Source: Bradyrhizobium canariense (GTDB lineage: Bacteria > Pseudomonadota > Alphaproteobacteria > Rhizobiales > Xanthobacteraceae). From it: a stretch of 64,000 bases of DNA. The position numbers and the translations under genes are program-made. The notes under the pieces are model-generated. The model was not told where the DNA came from. It searched no databases and saw only the letters and a list, made by a program, of their open reading frames with translations. The DNA lies in NCBI RefSeq assembly GCF_900105125.1, contig NZ_LT629750.1, positions 7,529,001-7,593,000 of the forward strand, given 5' to 3'. Shown here piece by piece: positions 26,509 to 35,762 of this stretch (positions within the stretch are counted from its first letter, which is position 1; every line of letters starts with the position of its first letter).

Positions 26509-26528
26509 TCTAGTTATGCATGTCACAA
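26509..26528. promoter_or_regulatory. Candidate operator of the HxlR-type regulator, site 2
   Basis: TCTAGTTATGCATGTCACAA lies in the divergent gap between the duplicated HxlR gene and the binding-protein gene, 63 nt before the latter's start. It is 17/20 identical to 17591-17610. It could serve both autoregulation and control of uptake. Confidence 0.55.
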
Positions 26529-26590
26529 CAAGGTGCGCGTTTAAGCCACCGGACCTGTTCATTTCTGGATTGCCTCGGGAGGGTATGCCC

Positions 26591-27817
26591 ATGAAGACTG
26601 CTGTTTGCAGTGCGCTGCTCGTTGCAGCTTCGATGATTGCCGGCATTGACGGCGCGGCCGCGCAGGCCGGCGCTATATCCGATGACGTGGTGAAGATCGG
26701 TGTGCTGACCGACATGTCGGGCCAGTTTTCCGACGAATCTGGCGAGGGCTCGGTCACCGCGGTCCGCATGGCGATCGAGGATTTCGGCGGAAAGGTTCTC
26801 GGCAAGCCGATCGAACTCGTCGTTGCCGATCACCAGAACAAGCCCGACATCGCTTCGGGAATTGCACGGAAATGGTACGACGTCGAGCACGTCGACATGA
26901 TTGCGAACCTGATCAACTCTTCCATCGCGCTCAGCGTTACGCAGATGGCCAAGGAAAAGAACCGGATTGCGATCGTCAACGGAGCCGGCTCGTCGCGCCT
27001 GACCAACGAGGCCTGCACACCCAACAGCGTGCATTATTCCTACGACAGCTACGCGCTCGCGCGAGGGACGGGATCGGCGCTTGCGAAGGCCGGCCAGAAA
27101 AGCTGGTTCTTCCTCACCGCCGATTATGCGTTCGGGCACGCGCTGGAGGCGGACACCTCCGCCGTGGTCAAGGCGCTTGGCGGCGAAGTGGTCGGTTCGA
27201 CGCGCTATCCGATCGAGACCTTCGATCAATCCTCCTTCCTGCTGCAAGCCCAGGCCTCCAAGGCCCAGGTCGTCGCGCTGGCGGGATCGGGAACGGTGCT
27301 CGTCAACGCTGTCAAGTCGGCTCAGGATTTCGGCATCCGCAGAGGCGGGCAAACGCTGGCGGGGCTACTGGTCTGGGTCACCGACGTCAAGAGCCTCGGC
27401 CTTGAAACGGCGCAAGGGTTGGTTCTCACCGATGCGTTCTATTGGGATCGCGACGATCAAACCCGGGCGTGGTCGAAGCGCTTCTATGAACGCATGAAGA
27501 AGATGCCGCATATGGGCGATGCCGGCGACTACTCGTCGACCATGCATTATCTCAAGGCTATCGAGGCCGCCGGGACCGACGAGGCGCAGGCCGTGATGGC
27601 GAAGATGCGCGAACTCCCGATCAACGATTTCTTCGCGACCAACGGCCGAATTCGCGAAGACGGGCGCATGGTTCACGACATGTATGTCTATGAGGTCAAG
27701 GCGCCGTCCGAATCCAAGGGCGACTGGGACTTTTACAAGCTTCGCGAAGTCATTCCCGGCGACCAGGCGTTCCGGCCGTTGAGGGACAGCCTATGTCCGC
27801 TGGTGAAGAAGGGCTGA
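26591..27817 (+). CDS. ABC-type branched-chain/aromatic acid solute-binding protein
   Basis: 408 residues: a signal peptide (MKTAVCSALLVAASMIAG...AAAQ), then a type I periplasmic binding fold. Seen: VKIGVLTDMSGQFSDESGEGSVTA, FGGKVLGKPIELVVADHQNKPD, DMIANLINSSIALSV, and YDSYALARGTGSALAKAG. Such proteins often bind aromatic or branched-chain acids. ATG 26591 is chosen over 26585 because GGGAGGG is 7 nt away. No permease or ATPase genes are adjacent, so it must share a transporter encoded elsewhere. The shared upstream element links it to the catabolic operon, suggesting that it imports the operon's substrate. Confidence 0.88.
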   Translation: MKTAVCSALLVAASMIAGIDGAAAQAGAISDDVVKIGVLTDMSGQFSDESGEGSVTAVRMAIEDFGGKVLGKPIELVVADHQNKPDIASGIARKWYDVEHVDMIANLINSSIALSVTQMAKEKNRIAIVNGAGSSRLTNEACTPNSVHYSYDSYALARGTGSALAKAGQKSWFFLTADYAFGHALEADTSAVVKALGGEVVGSTRYPIETFDQSSFLLQAQASKAQVVALAGSGTVLVNAVKSAQDFGIRRGGQTLAGLLVWVTDVKSLGLETAQGLVLTDAFYWDRDDQTRAWSKRFYERMKKMPHMGDAGDYSSTMHYLKAIEAAGTDEAQAVMAKMRELPINDFFATNGRIREDGRMVHDMYVYEVKAPSESKGDWDFYKLREVIPGDQAFRPLRDSLCPLVKKG

Positions 27818-27858
27818 GCGAAAGCTCGCCGCAGTCATGACAACGCGACTAAATCTGG

Positions 27859-27878
27859 CGGCGCTGCTCGCAGCGCCG
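27859..27878. terminator. Hairpin between convergent genes
   Basis: Perfect 8-bp stem CGGCGCTG/CAGCGCCG with loop CTCG, in the 62-bp gap between the convergent binding-protein and SDR stops. There is no U-tract on the plus side and TAAATCT-type sequence on the left, so bidirectional termination is plausible but not certain. Confidence 0.45.
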
Positions 27879-27879
27879 T

Positions 27880-28647
27880 CTACCCGAGCTTGACGCCCGC
27901 GAGCTTTTCGCAGGCTTCCAGCAATTGCGCCTGCTTGCGAACATCGTTCGCTGCCGGATTCGGATCGCGGCGTCTTTGGTGAAAGAAGTATTTTCCCGAG
28001 ACGAGAGCTGCGGGATCAGTGCTTGTTGCCAGCCAAACCTGGGTGCGATGAGCCTGATCGAGATCGTCAGGAGCGCCGGCGCCGCCCATCTTTGTCGGGA
28101 CCCATCCCGGCTCGAGCGCGTTCGAATAGATGTTCGGAAACAGCCGCGCGACAGCAAATGCCAGCAACACGTCGTGGAATTTGCTCTCGGCATAGGCGGC
28201 CGAGCCGTTCCAGCTTCGCTTGGACCAAGTGAGATCGCTGAGATCGGTGCCGGCGCCGTGGTGCATGCCGGAGCTCAGATAGACCAGCCGCTTCGGTTTC
28301 TTGATCATGGCGGTCAGGATGAAAGGCGCCAGCGTGTTGATGGCGAACACATGCGGCAGGCCATCATCCGTGATGCGCTTGGGCTCGCGATAACCAACCC
28401 CTGCATTATGGATGATCGCATCGAAGTCACCGAGCGCGTTGACTTGGCTTGCGACATCTTTGGTCTGCGCGATGCTGCTGAGATCCCCGATCACGACACT
28501 TTCGGCGCCGGACACGGCTTTTGACGCCTCCTTCGCCCTGGCATCGCTGCGGGCATGCAACACAACCTTATGGCCCTGCTCGACAAGGAGCCCAGCGGCC
28601 ATCTTGCCGAGACCATCCGAGGAGCCGGTAATGAAGATACGTGCCAT
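27880..28647 (-). CDS. SDR family oxidoreductase
   Basis: 255 residues of a classical SDR. Seen: the cofactor motif ITGSSDGLGKMAAGLL, IIHNAGVGY, VYLSSGMHHG with the catalytic Ser, and AYAESKFHD with Tyr and Lys, so the active site is complete. HARSDARAKEA after strand 2 favours NADP. The DLTWSK and LEPGWVPTKMGG segments match the subgroup near retinol-dehydrogenase/WWOX-like SDRs. The substrate is unknown. ATG 28647 follows GGGAAAA. It is transcribed alone. Confidence 0.88.
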   Translation of the reverse strand: MARIFITGSSDGLGKMAAGLLVEQGHKVVLHARSDARAKEASKAVSGAESVVIGDLSSIAQTKDVASQVNALGDFDAIIHNAGVGYREPKRITDDGLPHVFAINTLAPFILTAMIKKPKRLVYLSSGMHHGAGTDLSDLTWSKRSWNGSAAYAESKFHDVLLAFAVARLFPNIYSNALEPGWVPTKMGGAGAPDDLDQAHRTQVWLATSTDPAALVSGKYFFHQRRRDPNPAANDVRKQAQLLEACEKLAGVKLG

Positions 28648-28949
28648 GCGTTTTCCCTACGTCTTCCTTTTGGGAAGCGGCGTTCTCGATCGACAGGTTA
28701 TCACGGCCTGGAGCGAAGGCGCGTCACAACGATACGACCTGCATCGGCGATGCCGCAGGGGAACGTGGGTTGAGCCAGGCGGAGCCGACCCTGCATATTT
28801 TGCAATGGTCACGGCGGCAGTGACGCAATAACCCTAGTCCCATGACTCGTGGCACCGTCGCTATAGACAAATTCGATCTCGTTTTTCGTGGGTAAATTCT
28901 CCCCGACATCGAGGCGGGCGCTCGAATCCAGCCCGCGGGGTCACCTCGG
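28648..28949. other. Divergent promoter region, no gene seen
   Basis: 302 bp between the divergent SDR and MFS exporter genes. No operator or small gene stands out. Confidence 0.4.
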
Positions 28950-30149
28950 GTGAGCACGGCCACCCAGCATAACCCGCGCGCGCCGCTATGGCTTCTTGCG
29001 TCAGTTACGTTCAGCGGCACGCTGGCCATGCACATCTTCGTGCCGGCGCTGCCGCTGGCGGCGAGGGACCTGGCGGCAAGTTCAGGCGCGCTTCAACTCA
29101 CGATCAGCATTTATATCCTGGGCCTTGCGATCGGACAATTGCTGTACGGGCCGCTGTCGGATCGGTTTGGCCGCCGGCCGGTGCTGCTGATCGGGCTGGC
29201 GCTGTACAGCGTCTCGGGGCTGGTGGCCGCTTTGGCGCCGGATGTCAGAATCTTGATCGTCGCCCGGCTGTTTCAGGCGATCGGCGGCTGTTCCGGGCTG
29301 GTGCTGGGCCGCGCCATTGTTCGCGACGGCGTCGAGGTGGACGAAGCCACGCGAAGGCTGGCGATCGTCAGCCTGATCGTCAATGTCGGTCCAGGTCTGG
29401 CGCCGCTGGTGGGCGCAGAACTCGGAACGTTCCTCGGATGGCGCTCGATCTTCTTCGCTTTGACCGCGATGGGCGTCGCCAACTTCTTCATCACCTGGAA
29501 ACTGCTGCCCGAGACCGGGCCGCGGCGAGGCGCGCAACGTGATGCGCGCAAGACCGGCGAGCTCTGGGTCAATTTCCGTCAACTGGTCACTTCACGCGCG
29601 TTTCTCGGCTATGCCATCGGAGGCGGTTGCGCGACGACGTCGATGTACGCATTCGTCAGCGCCGCGCCGTTTATTTTTACCGAGCAACTCCACCAGCCCA
29701 ACCGCGATGTCGGCATTTATCTCGCCGTCATCGTCGGTGCTTTATGGGTCGGCAGCGTCGTTGCGAGCCGAATCGCGGGACGCATCGCAGTCAACCGGCA
29801 AATGATCGGCGGTAACCTGCTGAGCGTGGCTGGCGCCTTTGTTTTCCTGGGCGCGGTCCTGTTCGGGGTGTTGAACATCCCGATAACTGTCGGCTCGATG
29901 ATCCTGTTTATGTTCGGCGTCGGCGTCTCAAGTCCGCCGGCGCTTGCGGAAGCCATGAGCGTAAATCCAAAAGTCATTGGATCCGCGTCCGGCGTTTACG
30001 GCTTCACGCAGATGACGGTCGGAGCTATTTGCACCTCGGCCGCGAGTCTGGGCTCGACGCCCGCCTTGGGTTCCGCGGTCGTGCTGGTGATCGCTGGAGC
30101 CCTGGCGCAATTCGCCTTCTGGATGGCGATTTCCAGCCCGCGCGATTGA
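28950..30149 (+). CDS. Bcr/CflA-type MFS multidrug exporter
   Basis: 399 residues, 12 predicted membrane helices. Seen: the family-specific start TFSGTLAMHIFVPALPLAARDL, the MFS motif A loop YGPLSDRFGRRPVLLIG, and FQAIGGCSGLVLGRAIVRD, characteristic of the Bcr/CflA (DHA1) group. It exports drugs or small metabolites by proton antiport across the inner membrane. The GTG at 28950 is the start. It is not obviously linked to a pathway. Confidence 0.92.
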   Translation: MSTATQHNPRAPLWLLASVTFSGTLAMHIFVPALPLAARDLAASSGALQLTISIYILGLAIGQLLYGPLSDRFGRRPVLLIGLALYSVSGLVAALAPDVRILIVARLFQAIGGCSGLVLGRAIVRDGVEVDEATRRLAIVSLIVNVGPGLAPLVGAELGTFLGWRSIFFALTAMGVANFFITWKLLPETGPRRGAQRDARKTGELWVNFRQLVTSRAFLGYAIGGGCATTSMYAFVSAAPFIFTEQLHQPNRDVGIYLAVIVGALWVGSVVASRIAGRIAVNRQMIGGNLLSVAGAFVFLGAVLFGVLNIPITVGSMILFMFGVGVSSPPALAEAMSVNPKVIGSASGVYGFTQMTVGAICTSAASLGSTPALGSAVVLVIAGALAQFAFWMAISSPRD

Positions 30150-30164
30150 TACACGGCGCGGCTC

Positions 30165-31049
30165 TTATGCCCCGTTGGCGGCGAGCCGATAAAATTCCCG
30201 CTCGGCTTGCGTCACATAACGCTCCTTGTGGCGGAGGATGGAAAAATGACGCTTCTCCAGCGGTAAATTAAGCGCGACAAGCGCGCCGGTCTTGAGCAGC
30301 GCGGTCACCACGAGTTTTGAGATCACCGCGGCTCCGGCGCCGGCCGCGACCGCCGAGCGAACCGCTTCGTTCGACGGCAGTTCGAGCGCGACGTCGAGAT
30401 CGGCCGCGGCCACGCCGAATTTCGCCAGCGCCGTTTCGAACACCGCGCGGGTGCCGGAGCCGCGCTCCCGCAACACCCAGCGTGTCGTCTTGAGGTCACG
30501 CGGCGCGACCGAGCGGCGTTTCGCCCACGGATGCTGGGCGCCTACCACCAGCACAAGCTCATCATCGGCGATCGGCTGGATCGCCAGCGTCGGCTCATCG
30601 ATATGGCCCTCGATCAAGCCGAGATCGGCCGTGCCTTCGATCACCCAGGCCGCGACCTGTTCGGTGTTGCCGATGCGAAAGCTCAATTTGATCCCGGGAT
30701 GCAGCGATTGATAGCGATGGATCACGGGCGGGAGCCAGTAATTGCCGACAGTTTGACTTGCCGCGAGGGTCAGGGATCCGCGCGACAGGCCGGCGAGATC
30801 TGCAAGCACGGTTTCGGCCGCGGCTGCCCGCGCCAGCACCGCCCGCGCCTCGACCACAAACAGCCGTCCGGCGTCGGTGAGCTCGATGCGGCGGCCGATG
30901 CGGTCGAAAAGCTTGGTGGCGTAGCGCGCCTCGAGCGCCGCGATCGCGGCGCTGGTGGCGGACTGGGTGAGGTTGAGCGACTGCGCAGCACGGGTCATGT
31001 GCTCCAGCTCGGCGACAGCGACAAAGATACGGAGCTGTTCGAGCGTCAC
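30165..31049 (-). CDS. LysR family regulator (YeiE/CysB-like position)
   Basis: 294 residues. The N-terminal HTH is MTLEQLRIFVAVAELEHMTRAAQSLNLTQSATSAAIAALE (quoted in part), followed by a LysR effector domain with TVGNYWLPPVIHRYQSLHPGIKL. It follows the YeiH-like exporter gene by 10 nt in the same direction, starting with GTG behind GGAG. LysR regulators next to yeiH are common (YeiE in enterobacteria, sulfite-related), so it probably controls this exporter. The ligand is unknown. Confidence 0.88.
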   Translation of the reverse strand: MTLEQLRIFVAVAELEHMTRAAQSLNLTQSATSAAIAALEARYATKLFDRIGRRIELTDAGRLFVVEARAVLARAAAAETVLADLAGLSRGSLTLAASQTVGNYWLPPVIHRYQSLHPGIKLSFRIGNTEQVAAWVIEGTADLGLIEGHIDEPTLAIQPIADDELVLVVGAQHPWAKRRSVAPRDLKTTRWVLRERGSGTRAVFETALAKFGVAAADLDVALELPSNEAVRSAVAAGAGAAVISKLVVTALLKTGALVALNLPLEKRHFSILRHKERYVTQAEREFYRLAANGA

Positions 31050-31059
31050 GCCATCTCCG

Positions 31060-32124
31060 TTACATCAGGGTTTTGATCAGCGTAAGGCTGAAGCTTGAGA
31101 TGAACAGGAACGCGCCGGCGCCGAGCAGCAACGGACGAATTCCCCTCGCGTAAAGCTTGCGAATATCGGTCTCGAGCCCCATCGCGGCGAGCGCCATCGA
31201 AAGCAGGAACGTGGTCAGTGTCACGATCACGCTGCGCGCTTCGGCCGGAATGGACACCATGCTGTTGACGCCAACCAACGCGATGAAGCCGAGCACGAAC
31301 CAGGGCAGCGGGACGCGTGCCGTCGATTGGCCGTCACCGGTGCGACGGGCCTGCCGGGCAGCCAAAAACCCGAGCGAGATGACGACGGGTGCGAGCATCG
31401 TCACCCGCGCGAGCTTGGCGATGGTGCCGAATTCGCCGGCATCGCGGCCGTCCTGGAAAGCGGCGGCGACGACCTGGGCGATCTCGTGGATGGAAGCGCC
31501 CGACCACAGGCCAAAGGCATGCGGGTCAAGGTGCAGCAGGCCGGGAAACACCGGGTAGACGAACATCGCGACCGAACCGAACACGGTGACGCAGGCGACC
31601 GCATAGGCAACGTCTTCGTCCGCCGCCTGGGTTACGGTGTTGGTCGCGATCACGGCCGACGCGCCGCAGATCGAGGTGCCGGCGGCGATCAATTCCGACA
31701 GCTTGCGATCGACGCCGATCAGCCGCCCGAGCTGCACGGTAAAGACGAAGGTCGCGATCAGCGTCAGCGCGATGATGGCAATGCCCCTGGCGCCGACCTC
31801 CACGAGCTGCGACGCGGTGAGTTGCAGGCCGAGCAGGATGATGGCGAAACGCAGAATGCGCCGCATTGAGAACGTGACACCGGGCTTGGCGAGCGCGGGC
31901 GTGCCGATGAAATTGTGAAAGATCATGCCGATCGCAATTGACAGGATGATCGGGCTGAGCACCGAGACATACGGAATTTGCCGAAACGCGAACGCCATTG
32001 CTGCGATCGCCGCGGTCAAGACAAGGCCCGGCCAGACGCTGGAGACGCCGAGGGTGTTGGCCGGGGAGGCCGGGGGAGTAACGCTTGCGTCATCGGCGCC
32101 AATATCGGTGGAAAGGGCGGTCAT
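31060..32124 (-). CDS. YeiH/UPF0324 family putative sulfate exporter
   Basis: 354 residues, about 10 membrane helices. Seen: [19 protein letters not shown], then [41 protein letters not shown] and [18 protein letters not shown], the conserved blocks of the Cons_hypoth698/YeiH family. Members are annotated as putative sulfate or other small-anion exporters. It is first in a two-gene unit with the LysR regulator. Its nearness to the AprA-like module is suggestive of sulfur-oxyanion traffic but not proof. Confidence 0.88.
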   Translation of the reverse strand: MTALSTDIGADDASVTPPASPANTLGVSSVWPGLVLTAAIAAMAFAFRQIPYVSVLSPIILSIAIGMIFHNFIGTPALAKPGVTFSMRRILRFAIILLGLQLTASQLVEVGARGIAIIALTLIATFVFTVQLGRLIGVDRKLSELIAAGTSICGASAVIATNTVTQAADEDVAYAVACVTVFGSVAMFVYPVFPGLLHLDPHAFGLWSGASIHEIAQVVAAAFQDGRDAGEFGTIAKLARVTMLAPVVISLGFLAARQARRTGDGQSTARVPLPWFVLGFIALVGVNSMVSIPAEARSVIVTLTTFLLSMALAAMGLETDIRKLYARGIRPLLLGAGAFLFISSFSLTLIKTLM

Positions 32125-32352
32125 CGGCCAAACTCCAATTGAGATGGCCCATGATCGGCGAATCTGTTCAATCGAACAAATTCATTATATATGTCATTTC
32201 AATCGAAAATATAGATTGATTTTAAAGGGTGGGACGGCGCCCGTTTTACCTTCCATCCGGTCGAATGGGCCAAGAGAGGACTGCCAAAGGCTTGCCGCGA
32301 AGCGTCCCGCGCGCGGTATTGGGCAATCCGGCCTGTGTATGGGTTTTCAGGC

Positions 32353-33255
32353 CTAAAGCACGTCGGCCAGAGACTGTCCGTGCAGCTCGATGCTCAGCCC
32401 CTGCATGCCGAGATCGCTGATTTCGCCGCCCATGGCCTTCAGGCTCTCCTCACGGATCAACGACATCAACCCGCGTCGCAGTGCCAAAAACTCCGATGAC
32501 ATCATCATGGATTGCTGACGGGGCCGTTCCAAGGGAATCGGAATCTCCGCCTTGATCGAACCCGGACGCGCGGTCATGCAGTACACGCGATCGGACAGGA
32601 AAATCGCCTCATCGATATCGTGGGTCACGAACAGCACCGAGATCTTCAGCCGCTGCCACATATTGGTGAGGATCTGCTGCATGATGACGCGTGTCTGCGC
32701 ATCCAGCGCGCCGAAGGGTTCATCGAGCAGCAGCACTTTCGGTCCGGTCGCCAGCGCCCGCACGATGCCGACACGCTGTTTCATGCCGCCGGACAGCCGG
32801 TCGGGATAGTGCCTCTCGAACGCTTCAAGCCCGGCCAGGCCAAGCAACGTGCGCGCCGCACGCTCGCGCTGCGAGCGCTCCATGCCGCGCATCTTCAGCC
32901 CAAACTCGACATTCTCCCGCACGGTCTTCCATGGAAACAGCGAATATTGCTGGAACACCATGCCGCGTTCCGCGCTCGGTCCTTTTACCAACTCGCCATC
33001 GACGGTGACGGTGCCTGTGGTGGGCTTGAGGAATCCCGCGACCGCATTCAACAGCGTGGATTTCCCGCAACCCGAGGGGCCGACGATCGAGACGAATTCA
33101 CCGGGGCGCACGTGGATCTGGGTGTCGGTGACCGCCTCGACCGCGCCGTCGATGGTCTCGTAGCTCAGCGAAAAATTCCTGACTTCGACATGGCCTTTGG
33201 CTGTCGTCGTTTGAGAAGTCTTCGCCTCTGTGCTCTTGGCTTCGCTCGGGTTCAT
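32353..33255 (-). CDS. ABC transporter ATPase, nitrate/sulfonate/taurine type (SsuB/TauB-like)
   Basis: 300 residues. Walker A GPSGCGKST, the Q-loop FQQYSLFPW, signature LSGGMKQR and Walker B VLLLDEPFGALD are all intact. The FPWKTVRENVEFGL context is typical of the SsuB/TauB/NrtD group. It powers the permease encoded just upstream. The ATG at 33255 overlaps the permease stop (ATGA). The frame is open further upstream inside the permease gene, but that is overprint. It is last in the binding-protein/permease/ATPase operon. Confidence 0.93.
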   Translation of the reverse strand: MNPSEAKSTEAKTSQTTTAKGHVEVRNFSLSYETIDGAVEAVTDTQIHVRPGEFVSIVGPSGCGKSTLLNAVAGFLKPTTGTVTVDGELVKGPSAERGMVFQQYSLFPWKTVRENVEFGLKMRGMERSQRERAARTLLGLAGLEAFERHYPDRLSGGMKQRVGIVRALATGPKVLLLDEPFGALDAQTRVIMQQILTNMWQRLKISVLFVTHDIDEAIFLSDRVYCMTARPGSIKAEIPIPLERPRQQSMMMSSEFLALRRGLMSLIREESLKAMGGEISDLGMQGLSIELHGQSLADVL

Positions 33256-34154
33256 GTCCGCCCCCAGGGCATCACGAGCCGTCCCACGGCCCGTATCAGA
33301 AGGCTCGACATCAGGCCAAGCACGCCGATTGCGATCATGCCGAGCGCAATGTCTGGGTACTGCACCAGCGAATAGGCTTCCCAGGTGAAATAGCCGATGC
33401 CGTATTGGCCGGAGATCATCTCGGCCGCGATCAGTGAGACCCACGCCACACCCATGCCGACGGTCAGGCCGGTGAAAATATGCGGCAGTGAAGCCGGAAA
33501 ATATACTTCACGGAAAATCGAGGCTTCGCGGGCGCCGAGACACCGCGCCGCGCGAACGAGAACGGGATCGACCAGCGACATCCCGTGCAGGGTGTTCACC
33601 AGGATCGGGAAGAAGGAACCAAGGAACGTGATGAAGACGATGCTCTGCTCGTTGGTCGGCCACAGCATGATCGCCATCGGCACCCATGCGATCGCGGGAA
33701 TCGGGCGCAACACTTCGGAAACCGGAAAGATCATCTCGTGGATCAGCTTGAACCGGCCCATCACCAGCCCGAGCGGGACGGCGACCACTGCCGCCAGCGA
33801 GAAACCGAAGATGATTCTCCGGCAGCTCAATCCGACATGCATGAGGAACTTGGGATCGTGGATCGCGCGCGTAAAACTGTCGTAAACCGCGAGCGGCGAG
33901 GGCACGTTGGTGAAGCGGACGAAGAACACGACGCGGTGCTTTGTCAGCAGATGCCAGGCGATCAGAAAGGCGACGATAGATAGCGCGCCAATCAAGATCG
34001 CGCGCATCTTGTCCATGTTGAGCCGGAACCAGCGCGCGGCGACGGCGCGGAAGGCCACCGGTTGCTGCGATGGGGCTGCGGAAGGTGTTTGTTCCGCCGT
34101 GACCATTGCAGCCGCGGGCTCCATTTGATGCCTTACAAGCGCGGGGCTGCTCAC
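33252..34154 (-). CDS. ABC transporter permease, SsuC/TauC type
   Basis: 300 residues with about 6 membrane helices. The EAA loop is ARCLGAREASIFREVYFPASLPHIFTGL (about residues 210-237), the ATPase contact site. A long cytoplasmic N-terminus precedes the first helix. The GTG at 34154 overlaps the binding-protein stop (GTGA), so translation is coupled; an internal ATG at 34124 is the alternative. It forms an importer with the ATPase and the NosL-tailed binding protein. Confidence 0.92.
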   Translation of the reverse strand: MSSPALVRHQMEPAAAMVTAEQTPSAAPSQQPVAFRAVAARWFRLNMDKMRAILIGALSIVAFLIAWHLLTKHRVVFFVRFTNVPSPLAVYDSFTRAIHDPKFLMHVGLSCRRIIFGFSLAAVVAVPLGLVMGRFKLIHEMIFPVSEVLRPIPAIAWVPMAIMLWPTNEQSIVFITFLGSFFPILVNTLHGMSLVDPVLVRAARCLGAREASIFREVYFPASLPHIFTGLTVGMGVAWVSLIAAEMISGQYGIGYFTWEAYSLVQYPDIALGMIAIGVLGLMSSLLIRAVGRLVMPWGRT

Positions 34155-35572
34155 GTCTTGCCTCCGCTCACGGCCGCTTTGACGGCATCATCAAATCCGA
34201 GGACCTTGCCGTTATTCTTGGCCGCATAGGCTTCGGCATCCTTCTTCAGCAGGAATGGTGCGATATCGCCGCCGCCCACCGCGAAGAACGCCTGATCGGC
34301 GAACAGCTTGATTCCGCGCGCGGTATCGAAGACGTAGGCGACGTCGATCTTCTTGCCCTTGGCCTTGAAATCGGCGTAGGCCCCGAGCGCGCACATCGCG
34401 CTGCTGAAGGGCAGGATCCCTTCATCATCGACCCATACTTCGCCCGACTTGCGCGGATCCGAGATCGGCTTCTTGCAGAATTTGTCTTCGCCGGAGATTT
34501 CGTAGTTCTTGGTGCTGGCAAGCTCGGCGTCATAGTCGAGCTTCATCTCGGCATAGGCCTTGCGGATGTAGGAATCATCGACCCATTTCTTCGGATCGAA
34601 TTCCTTCATGCGCCCGAGGTTCTGCAGCACCTTGACGTCGGCCGCCGCAGCATCAATCAGCGGGGGCTTGATGGTCGGATCCAGCGTCATGTTGCCGCTC
34701 GGCCCGAGGAAGATGTAGACGACTTCCTTGTTGATCCCGGTCCATTCCTGAATCTTCTCGGCCGCAGCCTTCGGGTCGGCGCGCAGCCATTGGTTGGCGG
34801 CGATGACCGCCTTGATGTAGGCGACCACCACTTCGGGATATTTCTCGGCAAAATCCGTGCGGACGACGACGCCGTGCCAGGTCGGCACGTTCGTCTCGAC
34901 GCCATCGAAGATTTTGCGGGCAAACCCACGGAACGGCAGCAGTTCCGCGAAGGGAACGAAGTCGGCATGCGCGTCGATCTTCTTTTCCTGCAGATTGGTC
35001 GAGCCGACCTCCGGCGTCTGGCTGACCAGCTGGAAGAAGTCCGAAGGGTAGCCGTGATCCTGCATCGCCTTCAGCACCATGCCATGCGCGGCAGAGCCGA
35101 AGGGAACGCTGACGAGCTTGCCCTTGAGGTCGGAGAGTTCGTAGTACGGCGAATCCTTGTTGACGACGATGCCGTTGCCCGAGCCCTGCAGGCTGTAGGC
35201 CGCCACCGCGATCAGCCGGCTCTTGCTGTCGGGATTATTTTCGAAGGTAAAGCCGTTCACGATCAGGGGATAATCGCCCATCATGCCGAACTGCAGCTTG
35301 TCCGCCATCATCGCATTGGTGACGGGAGGCCCGGACGTGAAATTCTGCCATTCGAGGTCGAACTTGATGTTGGCATATTTACCAGATGTCGGCAGGTACT
35401 TCTCCAGCAAATGCAATTGTCGGATCACCGTGCCTGTCGTCACCGTGTTCGTCGTGGTGTCCTGTGTGCCGATGCCGATGGTGACGGTTTCCGCTTTGGC
35501 CGGCTGCACAAGCATCAGGGCCAGAGTGGCAACTGACATCGCGATCGAGAGTGCGGGAACGTGGCGGACCAT
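34151..35572 (-). CDS. SsuA-like solute-binding protein with C-terminal NosL-like domain
   Basis: 473 residues, about 130 more than ordinary SsuA/TauA. A signal peptide (ALSIAMSVATLALMLVQPAKA) precedes an NMT1/SsuA-type binding domain with ETVTIGIGTQ, FGMMGDYPLI, and LKGKLVSVPFGSAAHGMVL. From about residue 365 a second module resembles NosL: EVWVDDEGILPFSSAMCALGAY, VAYVFDTARGI, then DAEAYAAKNNGKVLGFDD. NosL binds Cu(I) through a CxxC-M motif that is not conserved here; Cys in FCKK and in AMCAL are candidates. ATG 35572 follows GAGGATGAG; in-frame ATGs at 35578 and 35584 are alternatives. It is first of the importer operon. Confidence 0.87.
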   Translation of the reverse strand: MVRHVPALSIAMSVATLALMLVQPAKAETVTIGIGTQDTTTNTVTTGTVIRQLHLLEKYLPTSGKYANIKFDLEWQNFTSGPPVTNAMMADKLQFGMMGDYPLIVNGFTFENNPDSKSRLIAVAAYSLQGSGNGIVVNKDSPYYELSDLKGKLVSVPFGSAAHGMVLKAMQDHGYPSDFFQLVSQTPEVGSTNLQEKKIDAHADFVPFAELLPFRGFARKIFDGVETNVPTWHGVVVRTDFAEKYPEVVVAYIKAVIAANQWLRADPKAAAEKIQEWTGINKEVVYIFLGPSGNMTLDPTIKPPLIDAAAADVKVLQNLGRMKEFDPKKWVDDSYIRKAYAEMKLDYDAELASTKNYEISGEDKFCKKPISDPRKSGEVWVDDEGILPFSSAMCALGAYADFKAKGKKIDVAYVFDTARGIKLFADQAFFAVGGGDIAPFLLKKDAEAYAAKNNGKVLGFDDAVKAAVSGGKT

Positions 35573-35658
35573 TCTCATCCTCATTCGGTTGGATGTTCTG
35601 CGGTTGCCATGATTGGTTGACGGGGCGCTTCGGGCAAACAGGGACTGGCGGTCATGGT

Positions 35659-35672
35659 GGATTAGTTGCCGG
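35659..35672. promoter_or_regulatory. AACTAAT element, site 1 (importer operon promoter)
   Basis: On the minus strand this reads GGCAACTAATCC, about 90 nt upstream of the binding-protein start. It shares GCAACTAAT with 37011-37030 and AACTAAT with 38123-38149. The right arm of the dyad is poorly conserved here. Confidence 0.4.
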
Positions 35673-35762
35673 GAAAAGCCCGTTGCATAGTCGTTGGGCA
35701 GTTCTGCTGCACAAAGCCAATTGCGTGTGCATCGACTTTAATCCGAGGGCGTTTAGTTTCGT

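Noticed and set aside
34106..35536. 476-codon plus-strand open frame opposite the NosL-tailed binding protein
   Set aside because: Overprint of a gene with a signal peptide and a binding fold; the frame itself shows no family pattern.
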